Of a stretch of DNA of 6,745 nt, positions 5,785 to 6,745 are shown in pieces (the stretch's first letter is position 1; every line of letters begins with the position of its first letter). The position numbers and the translations under genes are program-made. Origin of the DNA: an uncultured Collinsella sp. (GTDB lineage: Bacteria > Actinomycetota > Coriobacteriia > Coriobacteriales > Coriobacteriaceae); the NCBI GenBank assembly GCA_900549085.1, contig URMO01000093.1, positions 1 to 6,745 of the forward strand, read 5' to 3'. The notes beneath the pieces are model-generated. The model was given only the letters and a program-made list of their open reading frames with translations, was not told where the DNA came from and ran no database searches.

Positions 5785-6745
5785 ATGAGAAAACTGCTGC
5801 CGCGTTCGACGCCGGAGGCGGAGGGGATCTCGTCCGCCGCGCTGCTCGCGTTTTTCCGGGCGATCGAAGAACTGGATTCCGTCCACAGCTTCATGGTCAT
5901 GCGGCACGGCCGGGTGATCGCGGAGGGGTGGAAGAAACCGTATGCCCCCGAACTCCCCCATATGCTGTTTTCGCTCAGCAAGAGCTTCACCTCCTGCGCG
6001 GGCGGGTTCGCCTGCGCGGAAGGGAAGCTTTCGCTTGATGCGCGGCTGGTCGACCTGTTCCGGGATGAATTGCCGGATCGCTACGACGAAAAGTTCGAGC
6101 GTCTGCGCATCCGTCATCTGCTTTCGATGACGTCCGGGCACGAGCACTGTGCGATGGACGACCTGGAGTTCCGGCCGAACTGGGCCCGGGCGTTTTTCGA
6201 GACCGCGCTCGCATATGAACCGGGGACGCGCTTCTGCTACAATTCCGGCGCGAGCTACATGCTCGCCGCCTCCGTCGTGCGGGCAACCGGGAAGGGGCTC
6301 CGGGAGTACCTGCGGCCGCGGCTGTTCGACCCGCTCGGCATCGCGCCGCGCTGTTGGGAGCTGTCGCCGCAGGGGATCGAGGCCGGCGGATGGGGATTCA
6401 ACCTGACCACCGAAGAGATCGCCTCGTTCGCCCAGTGTCTGCTTGAAGGCGGCCGGCGGGACGGGAAGCAGATCATCCCGGCCGATTACTTCAGGCTGGC
6501 GACGAGCGTGCAGGCCGACAACTCGATGAACGACCAGCCTGACTGGAAGACAGGCTACGGCTTTCAGTTCTGGCGCTGCCGGAACGGCGCGTTCCGCGCC
6601 GACGGTTTCCTCGGCCAGTATGCGGTGGTGATGGAGGACGAAGATGCTGTGCTGATCATGTTCAACTCTTCGAACCGCCTGCAGCCTGCGCTCGACACGG
6701 TCTGGGAGACGATGTGCGCAACCATCCAGCGCGGCCTGAACAACG
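5785..6745 (+). CDS. Serine hydrolase, class C beta-lactamase-like family, 3' end cut by the window edge
   Basis: The frame runs 320 complete codons from the ATG at 5785 to the window end without a stop. GGGAGG lies 5 bases before the start. The fold is that of penicillin-binding-protein/AmpC-like serine hydrolases. The nucleophile motif SxxK is Ser63-Leu-Ser-Lys66 (SLSKSFTS), the tyrosine motif is Tyr152 in FCYNSGASYML (150-160), and the third box is the glycine-rich DGFLGQY (273-279) in place of the HxG/KTG of true beta-lactamases. Other family landmarks are HLLSMTSG (111-118), YEPGTRF (144-150) and YGFQFWRCRNGAF (258-270). There is no signal peptide, so it is probably a cytoplasmic esterase or peptidase-like hydrolase; substrate unknown. 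Codon use is unlike the left-hand genes: by my count Ala is 17 GCG to 12 GCC, and CGG is the commonest Arg codon. This, together with the broken gene just upstream, points to a different genomic origin. Confidence 0.93.
   Translation, partial: MRKLLPRSTPEAEGISSAALLAFFRAIEELDSVHSFMVMRHGRVIAEGWKKPYAPELPHMLFSLSKSFTSCAGGFACAEGKLSLDARLVDLFRDELPDRYDEKFERLRIRHLLSMTSGHEHCAMDDLEFRPNWARAFFETALAYEPGTRFCYNSGASYMLAASVVRATGKGLREYLRPRLFDPLGIAPRCWELSPQGIEAGGWGFNLTTEEIASFAQCLLEGGRRDGKQIIPADYFRLATSVQADNSMNDQPDWKTGYGFQFWRCRNGAFRADGFLGQYAVVMEDEDAVLIMFNSSNRLQPALDTVWETMCATIQRGLNN

Noticed and set aside
5763..5990. Right-hand part of the minus-strand frame ending at 5604
   Set aside because: It lies antisense to the serine hydrolase and its leader and gives low-complexity Ser/Arg-rich sequence; only the portion left of about 5762 looks like genuine coding.

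Overview
The window looks like two unrelated stretches joined near position 5735-5785. Positions 1 to about 5750 have the G+C-rich, GCC/CGC-preferring coding style, short intergenic gaps and strong GGAGG-type ribosome sites expected of a gut coriobacterium. Collinsella or a relative is my best guess, from general resemblance and not from a search. From about 5760 to the end there is one partial gene with clearly different codon choice (GCG and CGG favoured). That part probably comes from another genome, either through a chimeric assembly or through recent transfer.

Layout: five genes lie on the minus strand. In transcription order they are a LacI-family repressor (3392-4420), a small uncharacterised protein (2655-3143), two HutC-type GntR regulators whose reading frames overlap by 16 bases (1849-2616, then 1151-1864), and a double-SIS sugar-phosphate isomerase or deglycase that runs off the left edge (1-957). 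A 183-base divergent promoter region separates lacI from murB, which is on the plus strand (4604-5566). A strong hairpin follows murB. Its U-tract is on the minus-strand side, directly after what looks like the last ~50 codons of a minus-strand gene (5604 to about 5762). The rest of that gene has been replaced by a class C beta-lactamase-like serine hydrolase on the plus strand (5785 to the window end).

How it may work: the GntR pair and the SIS enzyme look like the regulatory end of a phosphorylated amino-sugar or fructosamine catabolic locus, with the transporter and any further enzymes expected beyond the left edge. Two palindromes with GTAT half-sites lie between gntR and the SIS gene and are plausible operators. 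murB is a housekeeping peptidoglycan gene and appears unrelated to the sugar genes. The LacI regulator has no obvious target operon in view.

The most unusual non-coding element is a 28-bp-arm, nearly perfect hairpin at 3265-3337 between lacI and the small gene. I see no CRISPR array, tRNA, rRNA or insertion-sequence gene, and no sign of a complete new multi-gene system.
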